DNA of 64,000 bases. It comes from DASZUK01 sp963745595. GTDB taxonomy: Bacteria > Actinomycetota > Acidimicrobiia > Acidimicrobiales > RAAP-2. The stretch spans positions 172,923 to 236,922 of the forward strand of contig CAVUYB010000014.1 in the NCBI GenBank assembly GCA_963745595.1, written 5' to 3'. The translations under genes were made by a program, and so were the position numbers. Shown one piece after another: positions 1 to 8,319 of the stretch. Under the pieces are notes generated by a model. That model saw only the letters and a program-made list of their open reading frames with translations, made no database searches and was not told the DNA's origin. Within the stretch, counting starts at the first letter, position 1. Each line of letters opens with the position of its first letter.

Positions 1-310
1 GGAACAGGCCCGCACCCTTCTCCGTCAGCCGGTACTGCAGGCGCGTCCGCTGACCCGGTTCCTGGTACGGCTCCCGCTCGAGCAAGCCTTCGCCGACGAG
101 CTCCCGTAGCCGGGCCGCGGCGACCGGCTCGCTGATCCCGACTCGCTCGGCGAAGTCGTCGAACCGCGTCGTCCCGTAGAACGCTTCCCGCAGGAGCAGG
201 AACGCCGACCGGGTGCCGACGACCTCGAGCGCCCGGGCGATCGGGCACCGCGTCGCCTCCCAACCACTCCTCGGATCGAGAGCGCCGGTCATGCGAATGC
301 TCGTCCCCAT
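1..310 (-). CDS. HxlR-family transcriptional regulator (partial, C-terminus outside the window)
   Basis: Reading the minus strand from ATG at 310 gives about 103 residues of an HxlR-type winged helix. It has the family opening with a conserved Cys (TRCPIARALEVVG), then LLLREAFYGTTRFDDF, the recognition-helix region RVGISEPVAAARLRELV and the wing LQYRLTEKG. The stop lies beyond base 1. A second ATG at 292 is possible. It diverges from the MFS pump at 364 with only about 50 bases between, so it probably represses the pump and itself in response to the pumped compound. Family assignment is firm; the ligand is unknown. Confidence 0.85.
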   Translation of the reverse strand, partial: MGTSIRMTGALDPRSGWEATRCPIARALEVVGTRSAFLLLREAFYGTTRFDDFAERVGISEPVAAARLRELVGEGLLEREPYQEPGQRTRLQYRLTEKGAGLF

Positions 311-328
311 GCGTGCAGTATAGCTGGC

Positions 329-357
329 TTGACTTACCTTGAGTCAGCTTCTACCAT
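329..357 (+). promoter_or_regulatory. Divergent promoter/operator between HxlR regulator and MFS pump
   Basis: TTGACT at 329-334 and TACCAT at 352-357 are 17 bases apart and form a plausible -35/-10 pair. Transcription would start close to the ATG at 364, so the pump mRNA may be leaderless, which is common in actinomycetes. An inverted repeat TGACT (330-334) and AGTCA (342-346) overlaps the -35 and is a good candidate site for HxlR. Sites are read by eye; binding is inferred. Confidence 0.45.
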
Positions 358-363
358 CTGGCT

Positions 364-1884
364 ATGATTCACCTAAGCCAGATGCCAACGGCCCAGGTCG
401 GCGCCCCGGCGGGGGGCGACGGCTCGACCCCGCCGACCGCCAGCGGAAAGAGAGCGGGGCGGCGGGGGCCGGCGTCCCCCCGGGAAGTGCTCGTCATCGT
501 CTGTGCGGGCGTGGTCCTCGCCAGCCTCGATCTCTTCATCGTCAACGTGGCGCTTCCGGATATCGCCCGGGACTTCGGCGGTGCCGGCCTCGGCGAGCTG
601 TCGTGGGTGCTCAACGGTTACGCGATCGTCTACGCCGCGCTCCTGGTACTCTTCGGGCGGCTGGCCGACCGGCACCGCCGGGACCTGGGCTTCCTACTCG
701 GCGTGGCTGTCTTCACCGTGGCGTCGGCGGCGTGCGCGGGAGCAACGAGCGTCGCCATGCTGGTCGCGTTCCGGCTGGTCCAGGCAGCCGGAGCGGCGCT
801 ACTGACGCCGACGTCGTTGAGTCTCGTCCTGGCGACGTACCCGCCGGAACGGCGGCACGGTGCGGTCCGGTCGTGGACGGCGACGGCCGGCCTGGCGGCC
901 GCGCTCGGACCGGTGGTCGGCGGCCTTCTGATCACGGCCAGCTGGCGGTGGGTGTTCCTCGTCAACGTCCCGATCGGCGTCGTCGCGTTCGTCGTCGGCT
1001 GGCGCCGGCTCCCGCACGTCGCCGGCCACCGGGTCCCCCGACCGGACGCCATCGGGGCGGTTCTCGTTACCGCCGGTGTCGGCCTGCTGACGTTCGGGCT
1101 CGTCCAAGGCAGCGCGTGGGGCTGGGGCTCGGCCGGCATCGTCGGCGCGCTGGCTGGGTCGGTCGTACTGCTCGGCCTATTCGTCGTGCGCTGCCTGCGG
1201 CACCACAACCCGCTCGTCGAACCTTCGTTGTTCAAGGTGCGCAATTTCTCGGGCGCGACGGTCGTCTCGCTCCTCTTCTCCGCGGCGTTCGGGGCGATGC
1301 TGCTCTCGGTCGTCCTCTGGCTGCAGGACGACTGGGGCTGGTCGGCGCTGAAGGCCGGGCTGGCGGTGGCGCCGGGGCCACTGATGGTCCCGATCTTCTC
1401 GTTCGTGGTCGCCGGCCGGCTGATCCCCCGGCTCGGCAACGGCCCGGTGATCGCGCTCGGGACGGTCGTGTTCGCGGTCGGCGCGGCGTGGTGGGCGATG
1501 GCCGTCGGGCTCCATGCCGACTATCTGACCGAATTCCTGCCCGGCATGTTGCTGACCGGCGTCGGCGTCGGCCTGACGATGCCGACGTACCTGGCCGCGG
1601 CCGCATCGTCGCTGCCGCCGCCGTCGTTCGCGTCCGGGTCGGCGACGATCAACATGATCCGCCAGGTCGGGCTGGCCATCGGTGTGGCGGTCCTGATCGC
1701 GGTCCTCGGCTCGCCCACGACGCCGGTCGGTCGGCTCGACGCGTTCCGGCACGGCTGGTGGGTGATCGCTGCCCTCTCCCTGGCCAGCGCGGTTACCGCT
1801 CTCCTGCTCGTCCGTCGTCGTAGTCTGGCGACATGTGCGGAATCGTCGGATACGTCGGGGAACGCAGCTCCGTACCGATCCTGA
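364..1884 (+). CDS. DHA2-type MFS drug efflux transporter
   Basis: 506 residues, in the usual range for 14-helix drug:H+ antiporters of the EmrB/QacA group. Motif A is seen in the loop after helix 2 (FGRLADRHRRD) and motif C-like Gly/Pro-rich helix 5 around LGPVVGGLLI. About 45 polar N-terminal residues precede the first helix. ATG at 364 fits the predicted leaderless start; ATG at 382 is an alternative. The tail overlaps the start of glmS by 52 bases, so the last codons may not be under strong constraint. The divergent HxlR regulator suggests induction by a toxic small molecule; the substrate cannot be told. Confidence 0.9.
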   Translation: MIHLSQMPTAQVGAPAGGDGSTPPTASGKRAGRRGPASPREVLVIVCAGVVLASLDLFIVNVALPDIARDFGGAGLGELSWVLNGYAIVYAALLVLFGRLADRHRRDLGFLLGVAVFTVASAACAGATSVAMLVAFRLVQAAGAALLTPTSLSLVLATYPPERRHGAVRSWTATAGLAAALGPVVGGLLITASWRWVFLVNVPIGVVAFVVGWRRLPHVAGHRVPRPDAIGAVLVTAGVGLLTFGLVQGSAWGWGSAGIVGALAGSVVLLGLFVVRCLRHHNPLVEPSLFKVRNFSGATVVSLLFSAAFGAMLLSVVLWLQDDWGWSALKAGLAVAPGPLMVPIFSFVVAGRLIPRLGNGPVIALGTVVFAVGAAWWAMAVGLHADYLTEFLPGMLLTGVGVGLTMPTYLAAAASSLPPPSFASGSATINMIRQVGLAIGVAVLIAVLGSPTTPVGRLDAFRHGWWVIAALSLASAVTALLLVRRRSLATCAESSDTSGNAAPYRS

Positions 1885-3650
1885 TCGAAGGCCTCGAACG
1901 ACTCGAGTACCGCGGCTACGACTCCGCGGGGATCGCCGTCGAGACCGGCGATGGCCTATCGGTCGTGAAGACGAAAGGCAAGGTCGCCACCCTCCGGGCG
2001 ATGGACCTGCCGTCCGCCGATCTCGGCACCGGTATCGGCCACACCCGGTGGGCGACGCACGGCGAGCCGAGCGACGTCAACGCCCACCCGCACACCGACG
2101 GCTCGGGCCGAATCGCGGTCGTGCACAACGGGATCATCGAGAACGCGACGTCGATCCGGGAGCGTCTGGAGGAGCAGGGGGCGAAGTTCGCGTCGGACAC
2201 CGACTCCGAGGTGATCGCCCACCTCGTCGCCACGGCGGGCGCCGACGATCTGGCCGACGCCGTCCGCAAGGCGCTCGCCGTCGTCGAAGGGACGTACGGG
2301 ATCGCGGTCATCGACCGGACGCAGCCCGGGTGCATCGTCGTCGCCCGGAACGGCAGCCCCGTCGTTCTCGGCCTCGGCAACGGCGAGAACTTCGTGGCGT
2401 CGGACATCGCGGCGATCGTCCGGCACACGCAGCAAGCGGTGTTCCTCGAAGACGGCGAGATGGCCGTCGTCCGGGCCGACAGCATCCGGACGTTCTGGCT
2501 CGACTCGACGGAGACGACCCGGCGGGCGGAGACGATCAGCTGGGGCTTCGACACGTACGAGAAGGGCGAGCACTCGCACTTCATGCGCAAGGAGATCTAC
2601 GAGCAGCCGGAGGCCGTCCGGCGGACGCTCTCCGGCCGCCTCGACCGGCGGGCGTCGACGGCCCACCTCGGCGGTATCGCGCTCGAGCCGCGGGACATCC
2701 TCCGCCTCCGCCGCGTCCGCATCCTCGGCTGCGGTTCCGCGTACTACGCCAGCCGGTCGGGCGCGAGCCTGATCGAGCAGCTCGCCCGGATCCCGGCCGA
2801 GGCGGAACCGGCGTCCGAGTTCCGCTACCGGAACCCGATCATCGAACCCGACACGCTCTACGTCGCGGTCAGCCAGTCCGGCGAGACGCTCGACACGCTG
2901 CGGGCGGTGCAGGAGGTCAAGCGCAAGGGCGGACAGGTGCTCGGCGTCGTCAACGTCGTCGGGAGCACGATCGCCCGGGAGTGCGACGCCGGCATCTACC
3001 TGCACGCCGGCCCGGAGATCTCGGTCGCGTCGACGAAGGCGTTCACGTGCACCGTCGCCGCGCTGGCGCTGCTCGCCCTCCACCTCGGCCGCGTCCGCGA
3101 TCTCGGGACGGCCGACGGCGACCGGATCATCGACGGCATGGACGCCCTCCCGGAGCTGATCGCCGACCTCCTGTCGATCGAGGACCACGTCGCCGACGTC
3201 GCCCAACGGTTCGCGGCCGCGACGAGCGCCATGTTCGTCGGCCGCGTCAACGGCTTCCCGGTCGCCCTCGAAGGGGCCCAGAAGCTGAAGGAGGTCTCGT
3301 ACGTCCACGCCGAGGCCTACCCGTCGGCCGAACTGAAGCACGGCCCGCTCGCCCTCATCGGCCCGGACGTCCCGTCGGTCGTCGTCGCACCGGACGACCA
3401 CCTCTTCGAGAAGAACCTGTCGACGATCGCCGAGATCAGGTCCCGTCGCGGTCCGGTCATCGCCGTCGGGCACACCGAGTCCCTGGCGACGGTCGCCGAC
3501 GACGTCCTGCTCGTCCCGAAGTCCGAGCCGGAGCTCGACCCGCTGCTGCTCGGCATCCCCCTCCAGCTCCTCGCCTTCCACGCCGCGCTGCTCCGAGGGG
3601 TCGACATCGACCAACCGAGGAACCTGGCCAAGAGCGTCACCGTGGAATGA
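1833..3650 (+). CDS. glmS: Glutamine--fructose-6-phosphate aminotransferase (isomerizing)
   Basis: 605 residues, full length for the family. It makes glucosamine-6-phosphate from fructose-6-phosphate and glutamine, the entry to UDP-GlcNAc and peptidoglycan. The N-terminal glutaminase domain starts MCGIVGYVG with Cys2 as nucleophile once Met is removed, and has the family motif HTRWATHGEPSDVNAHPH. Two SIS domains follow (VSQSGETLDTLRA; KEVSYVHAEAYPSAELKHGP near the active-site lid). The C-terminus DQPRNLAKSVTVE is typical. No ribozyme-like leader is visible because the start lies inside the upstream gene. The stop overlaps the next ATG by four bases. Confidence 0.97.
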   Translation: MCGIVGYVGERSSVPILIEGLERLEYRGYDSAGIAVETGDGLSVVKTKGKVATLRAMDLPSADLGTGIGHTRWATHGEPSDVNAHPHTDGSGRIAVVHNGIIENATSIRERLEEQGAKFASDTDSEVIAHLVATAGADDLADAVRKALAVVEGTYGIAVIDRTQPGCIVVARNGSPVVLGLGNGENFVASDIAAIVRHTQQAVFLEDGEMAVVRADSIRTFWLDSTETTRRAETISWGFDTYEKGEHSHFMRKEIYEQPEAVRRTLSGRLDRRASTAHLGGIALEPRDILRLRRVRILGCGSAYYASRSGASLIEQLARIPAEAEPASEFRYRNPIIEPDTLYVAVSQSGETLDTLRAVQEVKRKGGQVLGVVNVVGSTIARECDAGIYLHAGPEISVASTKAFTCTVAALALLALHLGRVRDLGTADGDRIIDGMDALPELIADLLSIEDHVADVAQRFAAATSAMFVGRVNGFPVALEGAQKLKEVSYVHAEAYPSAELKHGPLALIGPDVPSVVVAPDDHLFEKNLSTIAEIRSRRGPVIAVGHTESLATVADDVLLVPKSEPELDPLLLGIPLQLLAFHAALLRGVDIDQPRNLAKSVTVE

Positions 3651-5629
3651 CGCCCTGGCGCGCTGTCGCCCGGTGGTGGCGCAATGCCCGGCTCTGGGTG
3701 AAGGGCGCGCTCGTCCTCGCATTGCCCGTCGTCGCCCTCCTGGCGATGGGCACCGCCAACCTGGTCGTCGCCAACCAGCTCGACCACCTCTCCAGCTCGA
3801 CGTCCGCCACGACCGCGTCGATCGTCGACATCAACCACAGCCTCGACCTCGCCCTCGACGCGGAGACCGGCGTGCGCGGCTACGCGGCGACCGGGAACCC
3901 GGTCTTCCTGCAGCCGTACAACCAGGCGATCGCCGCATTGCGGCCGCTGCGCAAGGCGAAGACGATCGACGGCCTCACGCCGCAGGAGACGGCCCGGCTG
4001 CGGACACTCGGCCGTCAGGCCATCGTCGTTCTCGCCACCGTCAAGGACGGCGTCGCCGACGGCACGCTGCACGGGACCGCGCTCGAGACCCAGCTGCTCG
4101 ACGGCAAGCACATCGAGGACCAGCTCCGGACCACCATTACCGCCGCCCAGGACCGCGAGCGCCAAGCGCTCGCCGAACAGCAGAGCCAGGTGACCAACGC
4201 CCAGGACACGGCGAACATCATCAACATCGTCGGCATGGTCGTCGGCATCCTCGCCGGCCTGCTCGCCATGGTCCTCCTCCTGCGGGGCATCATCCGGCGG
4301 GTCACGAGTGTCAACCGCAACACCGAGCGGTTCCTGGCCGGCCAGCCGATGGACCTGTACGAGCCGACGAAGGACGAGATCGGCCACCTCGAGACGGTGC
4401 TGCTCGGCGCGGCCGACCTCGTCACCCGACGGGAACAGGAGCTGCAGGCCGCCCGGGACGAGGCCGTCGCGGCGACGCGGGCGAAGGACACGTTCCTCGG
4501 CCGGATGAGCCACGAGCTGCGGACCCCATTGACCGCCATCCTCGGCTTCGGCCAGCTCCTGCAGATGGAGGACCTCGCCGCCGACGATGCGGACAGCGCC
4601 GACCACATCGTCTCGGCCGGCGAGCATCTGCTCGCGCTCATCGAGGATCTGCTCGACATCTCACGCATCGAGACCGACCATCTCTCGCTCTCGCTCGAAC
4701 CGATCCTGCTCGGCGACGTCGTCGACGAGTCCGTCTCGCTCCTCCGCCCGCAGGCGACCGCTCGAGACGTCACCGTCGATATCGTCGGCGTCGGCCCGGG
4801 CGTCGTCCAGGCCGACCGCCAACGGCTGAAGCAGGTCGTCCTCAACCTCGTCTCGAACGCCATCAAGTACAACCGCGTCGGCGGGACCGTCGCCGTGTCC
4901 TGGAGGCCGGGGCCGGGGTCGGAAGCGGGGTCGGCGACAACGGTCGAGCTCGTGGTCGAAGACACCGGCATCGGCATCCTCGCCGAGAACGTCGACCGCC
5001 TCTTCGATCCGTTCGACCGCCTCGGCGCAGAGGCGACCGGCGTCGAAGGCGCCGGCGTCGGCCTCTCGCTCTCGAAGGCCCTGACGGAGGCGATGCGCGG
5101 CACGATCGACGCGTCGAGCGAACGAGGTCGGGGGTCGACGTTCACGGTCACGCTGCCGGCCGCCGAACTGCCGGCCGGCGAGCTACCCCCCAGCCCCGAC
5201 CGGCCGCGTGGTGTCATCACCAGCAGGCCTCGACCCGACGACCCGGCCGGCCGGACAACCGACGCCGGCATCGTCCTCTACGCCGAGGACAACCTGGCCA
5301 GCCTCGGCGTCATCGAGCGCGTCTTCGCTCGCCGGCCGGAGACGCTGGAGGTCGCCATCCAGGGCAAGATGGTCCTGGACCTGGCCAAGGTGGTGCAGCC
5401 GGTCCTCGTCGTCCTCGACCTCCACCTCCCGGACCTGAGCGGCGAGGACGTCCTGCGGGAGCTGAAGGCCGACCCGGCGACCGCGGCGATCCCCGTCGTC
5501 ATCCTGTCCGCGTCGGCGACCGAGGGCCATCGGCGCCGGCTGCTCGACGGCGGCGCGCTGGCGTACCTGACGAAGCCGTTGAACGTTCCGGAGTTCCTCG
5601 CCCTCCTCGACCGAGTCGTCGACGGCTAG
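3647..5629 (+). CDS. Hybrid sensor histidine kinase with CHASE3, HAMP and C-terminal receiver domain
   Basis: 660 residues, beginning at the ATG of the ATGA overlap with glmS (3647). Order: TM1 about 18-40; extracytoplasmic CHASE3-like region 45-185 (DAETGVRGYAATGNP); TM2 about 192-213; HAMP 214-265; HisKA with phosphoacceptor His289 (SHELRTPL); HATPase with N-box LVSNAIKYN, G1 VEDTGIGI and G2 GAGVGLSL; then a receiver domain from about 540 with acidic AEDN, phosphoacceptor Asp591 and Lys643 (LTKP). No separate response regulator or Hpt protein lies next to it, so output must pass elsewhere or act inside the protein. The overlap with glmS implies translational coupling and perhaps a link to cell-wall supply. 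Confidence 0.93.
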   Translation: MTPWRAVARWWRNARLWVKGALVLALPVVALLAMGTANLVVANQLDHLSSSTSATTASIVDINHSLDLALDAETGVRGYAATGNPVFLQPYNQAIAALRPLRKAKTIDGLTPQETARLRTLGRQAIVVLATVKDGVADGTLHGTALETQLLDGKHIEDQLRTTITAAQDRERQALAEQQSQVTNAQDTANIINIVGMVVGILAGLLAMVLLLRGIIRRVTSVNRNTERFLAGQPMDLYEPTKDEIGHLETVLLGAADLVTRREQELQAARDEAVAATRAKDTFLGRMSHELRTPLTAILGFGQLLQMEDLAADDADSADHIVSAGEHLLALIEDLLDISRIETDHLSLSLEPILLGDVVDESVSLLRPQATARDVTVDIVGVGPGVVQADRQRLKQVVLNLVSNAIKYNRVGGTVAVSWRPGPGSEAGSATTVELVVEDTGIGILAENVDRLFDPFDRLGAEATGVEGAGVGLSLSKALTEAMRGTIDASSERGRGSTFTVTLPAAELPAGELPPSPDRPRGVITSRPRPDDPAGRTTDAGIVLYAEDNLASLGVIERVFARRPETLEVAIQGKMVLDLAKVVQPVLVVLDLHLPDLSGEDVLRELKADPATAAIPVVILSASATEGHRRRLLDGGALAYLTKPLNVPEFLALLDRVVDG

Positions 5630-6126
5630 CCGCCGTCGAGGGCCTTCGCCAGGAGCGCCCGCAGCGCCGCCCGCTCACCGGGGTCGAGGGCGGACAGGAC
5701 GTCGTCCTCGACGCTTTCGAGCCCTCGCTCGGCGCGCTGCAACGCCCGCACGCCCTTCGGGGTGATGTCGACGATGTGCCGACGCCGGTCGACCGGGTCC
5801 CGCCGCCGCCGGGCATAGCCCGCGGCCTCGAGGTCGTTGAGCAACAGGACGAGGTTGTTCGGGTCGAGGCACATCGCCTCCCCCATCGCCTGCTGCGGAG
5901 CCGCCCGGTGGTCACGCAGGAGGCTCAACGCGACGAACTCCTTCAACCGCATGCCGAGCACCGACTCGGGCGTCCGGCGATAGACGACCCGAGCCAACTG
6001 GGTCAGCAGGACGACGACGCCGGGCGGTCCGGCCGGCGTCGGCGATCCGGCCAGCGTCTCCGGCCCGGCCAGCGCCGTCCCGGGCGCCGCCAGGTCGACC
6101 CCGTCGACTACTCCGGTCGCGCTCAT
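5626..6126 (-). CDS. MarR-family transcriptional regulator
   Basis: 166 residues with a MarR winged helix: MRLKEFVALSLLRDH, recognition region AMCLDPNNLVLLLNDLEAAGY, wing RRRDPVDRRRHIVDITPKG. About 35 low-complexity Ala/Gly/Pro residues precede the domain. It diverges from the MFS pump at 6225, and palindromes in the gap are likely operators. It is convergent with the histidine kinase, and the same CTAG (5626-5629) supplies both stop codons, TAG on each strand. Confidence 0.9.
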   Translation of the reverse strand: MSATGVVDGVDLAAPGTALAGPETLAGSPTPAGPPGVVVLLTQLARVVYRRTPESVLGMRLKEFVALSLLRDHRAAPQQAMGEAMCLDPNNLVLLLNDLEAAGYARRRRDPVDRRRHIVDITPKGVRALQRAERGLESVEDDVLSALDPGERAALRALLAKALDGG

Positions 6127-6167
6127 CGTCCAGATAGTAGCGGTTCTCGGCGTCGTATTGTAGGTCT

Positions 6168-6189
6168 AGTGATAGTCACTGCCGCAGTG
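6168..6189. promoter_or_regulatory. Overlapping palindromes, probable MarR operator
   Basis: AGTGATAGTCACT (6168-6180) is a perfect palindrome around its centre and CACTGCCGCAGTG (6177-6189) is a second one sharing four bases with it. The half-site GTGAT recurs 18 bases downstream (6187-6191). The sites lie between the divergent MarR and MFS starts, where a MarR dimer would block both promoters. Binding is inferred from position and symmetry. Confidence 0.5.
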
Positions 6190-6224
6190 ATTATCCCAGT
6201 CTGTGTGGTATCGTTCGCCACGAG

Positions 6225-7709
6225 ATGTCGCCGTCGCACGACCGCCGTCGCTGGTACGCCCTGATCGTCGTCTGCTTCGCGATGTTGATGAACTCGCTCG
6301 ACCAGACGATCGTCAACGTCGCGTTGCCGACGATCCAGCACGACCTCCACTTCACGCAGGCCAACTTGGCCTGGGTCATCGACGCCTACCTCCTCACGTT
6401 CGGTGGGGCGCTCCTGCTGGCCGGACGGCTCGGCGACCTCTTCGGCCGCCGGCGTGTCTTCTTGATCGGCGTCTTGGTGTTCACCGCGGCGTCGGCCGCC
6501 TGCGGCGCGAGCACCGACCAGGCGATGCTGATCGTCGCCCGGTTCGTCCAGGGCTTCGGCGCTGCCCTCTCGTCGTCGGTCATCCTGGCGATCATCGTCG
6601 CCGAGTTCCCCGAAGCCCGCGAGCGGGCCCGGGCGATGAGCTCGTACGTCTTCGTTGCGGTCTGCGGGGGCGCGGTCGGCCTGCTCCTCGGGGGCGCACT
6701 GACCCAGGCGCTGAGCTGGCACTGGATCTTCTTCATCAACGTCCCGATCGGCGTCGTCACGCTCGGGCTCGGGTGGTTCCTGATCGACGAGAACGTCGGT
6801 CTCGGCTTGCGGGCCGGCTTGGACGTCGGTGGCGCGGTGCTGAGCACCGCCGGGATGATGGTCGGCATCTACGCCATCGTCAGCGCCAGCCAGGACGGCT
6901 GGCTGACGGCCCACACGCTCGGCTTCCTCGGGCTCGCCGTCGTGCTCCTCGTCGCGTTCGGCGTCCTCGAATCTCGGTTGCGCAACCCGATCATCCCGCT
7001 GCGCATCCTGCGCTGCCGTGGCCTCGTGCCGACGAGCTTCGCCCGAGGGCTGACGATCATGGGGATGTACTCGACGCTGTTCATCGGCGTCCTCTACTTC
7101 CAGCACATCCTCGGCTACGACAGCATCACGACGGGGCTGGCGTACCTGCCGATGACGCTCGCCGTCATGGTCATGTCGCTCGGCGTGACGTCGCGGCTGA
7201 TGCGCCGGTTCGGACCGAAGTGGACGGCCATGGCCGGCTTCGTGCTCTTGCTGGTCGGCCTGCTCATCTTCGGCCAGTCCGGACAGCACGTCGCCTTCGT
7301 CCCGAGACTGTTGATCTCGTCGTTGATGATCGGCATCGGTGCGGCGGCGGCGTTGATGCCGATGTTGACGATCGCGTTGGCCGAGGTGCCCGCGGTGGAC
7401 GCCGGCCTCGGCTCCGGGGTGATCAACGTCGCCCAGCAGATCGCCGCGGCCCTTGGCGTGGCGATCCTCGGCACGATCGCCGACGAGCGCACGACGACGC
7501 TCCTGGCTCGGGGCCAGTCGACGGCCAGCGCCCTCACCGGGGGGTACCACCTGGCCTTCGCGGTGGCCGCCGGCTGCGTCGGCCTGGCGATCGTCGTCAC
7601 CGCGGTCTTCATCCATTCGCCGAAGGTCAACCGGCCCGCCCCCGTCCCCGATCTCGCCGCGGAGGGCGAGGCGGTGCCGATGGTCGTCCAGGCCGACCTC
7701 GACGCTTGA
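6225..7709 (+). CDS. DHA2-type MFS drug efflux transporter
   Basis: 494 residues of the 14-helix EmrB/QacA class. The first helix carries MLMNSLDQTIVNVALP (motif D1 type), motif A is GRLGDLFGRRRVFLIG and the helix-5 region reads LLLGGALTQALSWHWIFFINVP. ATG 6225 follows a short spacer without a strong Shine-Dalgarno. It is divergent from MarR, so a MarR-controlled resistance pump is the likely role. Very like the pumps at 364 and 53553 in layout, but with its own type of regulator. Confidence 0.92.
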   Translation: MSPSHDRRRWYALIVVCFAMLMNSLDQTIVNVALPTIQHDLHFTQANLAWVIDAYLLTFGGALLLAGRLGDLFGRRRVFLIGVLVFTAASAACGASTDQAMLIVARFVQGFGAALSSSVILAIIVAEFPEARERARAMSSYVFVAVCGGAVGLLLGGALTQALSWHWIFFINVPIGVVTLGLGWFLIDENVGLGLRAGLDVGGAVLSTAGMMVGIYAIVSASQDGWLTAHTLGFLGLAVVLLVAFGVLESRLRNPIIPLRILRCRGLVPTSFARGLTIMGMYSTLFIGVLYFQHILGYDSITTGLAYLPMTLAVMVMSLGVTSRLMRRFGPKWTAMAGFVLLLVGLLIFGQSGQHVAFVPRLLISSLMIGIGAAAALMPMLTIALAEVPAVDAGLGSGVINVAQQIAAALGVAILGTIADERTTTLLARGQSTASALTGGYHLAFAVAAGCVGLAIVVTAVFIHSPKVNRPAPVPDLAAEGEAVPMVVQADLDA

Positions 7710-7713
7710 TAAG

Positions 7714-7732
7714 TAGTTAGTAACTAGTAACT
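7714..7732. promoter_or_regulatory. Palindrome upstream of TetR gene, probable auto-operator
   Basis: TAGTTA-G-TAACTA (7714-7726) is a perfect inverted repeat, and a further TAACT (7728-7732) repeats the right arm. It is AT-rich against a very GC-rich background and sits 9-27 bases before the GTG of the TetR gene, just after the stop of the upstream pump. The placement fits an operator of the TetR protein. Confidence 0.5.
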
Positions 7733-7740
7733 TCGACCCC

Positions 7741-8319
7741 GTGGCGACGGGCTCACGACGGATGACGGGCGACGAACGCCGGCGGCAGGTGCTCGAGATC
7801 GCCGCCGTCGAGTTCGCGGCCGGTGGGCTCCACGGCACGTCGACCGAGGTCATCGCCCGCCGGGCCGGGATCACCCAGGCGTACGTCTTCCGCCTGTTCG
7901 GCACGAAGAAGTCGCTCTTCCTGCTCGTCGTCGAGGCGGCGTTCGACCGGATGACCGACGGGATGCAGGCGGCTGCCGGGACCGCGACCGGGCTCGACGG
8001 GCTGGCCGCGATGGGCGCTCGGTACTACGACCTGCTGGCCGACCGGACGACGCTCCTCCTCCAGCTGCAGGGGTTCGCGGCCTGCGGCGACGACGACGTC
8101 CGCCAGGCCGTCCGCGGCCGGATGAGCCGGATGTGGAATGTCGTCGCCATGACTGGACTGGAGCCGGTGACGATCAAGTCGTTCCTGGCGTTCGGCATGC
8201 TCCTCAACAGTGGCGCCGCAGTCGACGTCGGCGAGCTCGACGAACCGTGGGCGGCGGGCATCCGAACCCGGATCCAGCCCGGCCTGTTCGAGCACATCAC
8301 GACCGCGACGAACCGTTGA
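7741..8319 (+). CDS. TetR-family transcriptional regulator
   Basis: 192 residues from GTG 7741. The N-terminal helix-turn-helix is classic: RRRQVLEIAAVEFAAGG, HGTSTEVIARRAGITQAYVFRLFGTKKSLF. The C-terminal ligand domain is about 140 residues. The stop overlaps the next start (TTGA, 8316-8319), so it is co-transcribed and translationally coupled with the following MFS pump. An autoregulated TetR-pump pair is the natural reading. Confidence 0.92.
   Translation: MATGSRRMTGDERRRQVLEIAAVEFAAGGLHGTSTEVIARRAGITQAYVFRLFGTKKSLFLLVVEAAFDRMTDGMQAAAGTATGLDGLAAMGARYYDLLADRTTLLLQLQGFAACGDDDVRQAVRGRMSRMWNVVAMTGLEPVTIKSFLAFGMLLNSGAAVDVGELDEPWAAGIRTRIQPGLFEHITTATNR

Noticed and set aside
1700..1832. A glmS ribozyme or riboswitch leader
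   Set aside because: The glmS start lies inside the upstream coding region and no ribozyme core is visible.
1835..3646. Long in-frame extension of the histidine kinase back into glmS
   Set aside because: The residues are Arg/Pro/Gly shadow sequence of glmS; the ATG at 3647 in the ATGA overlap is the sensible start.
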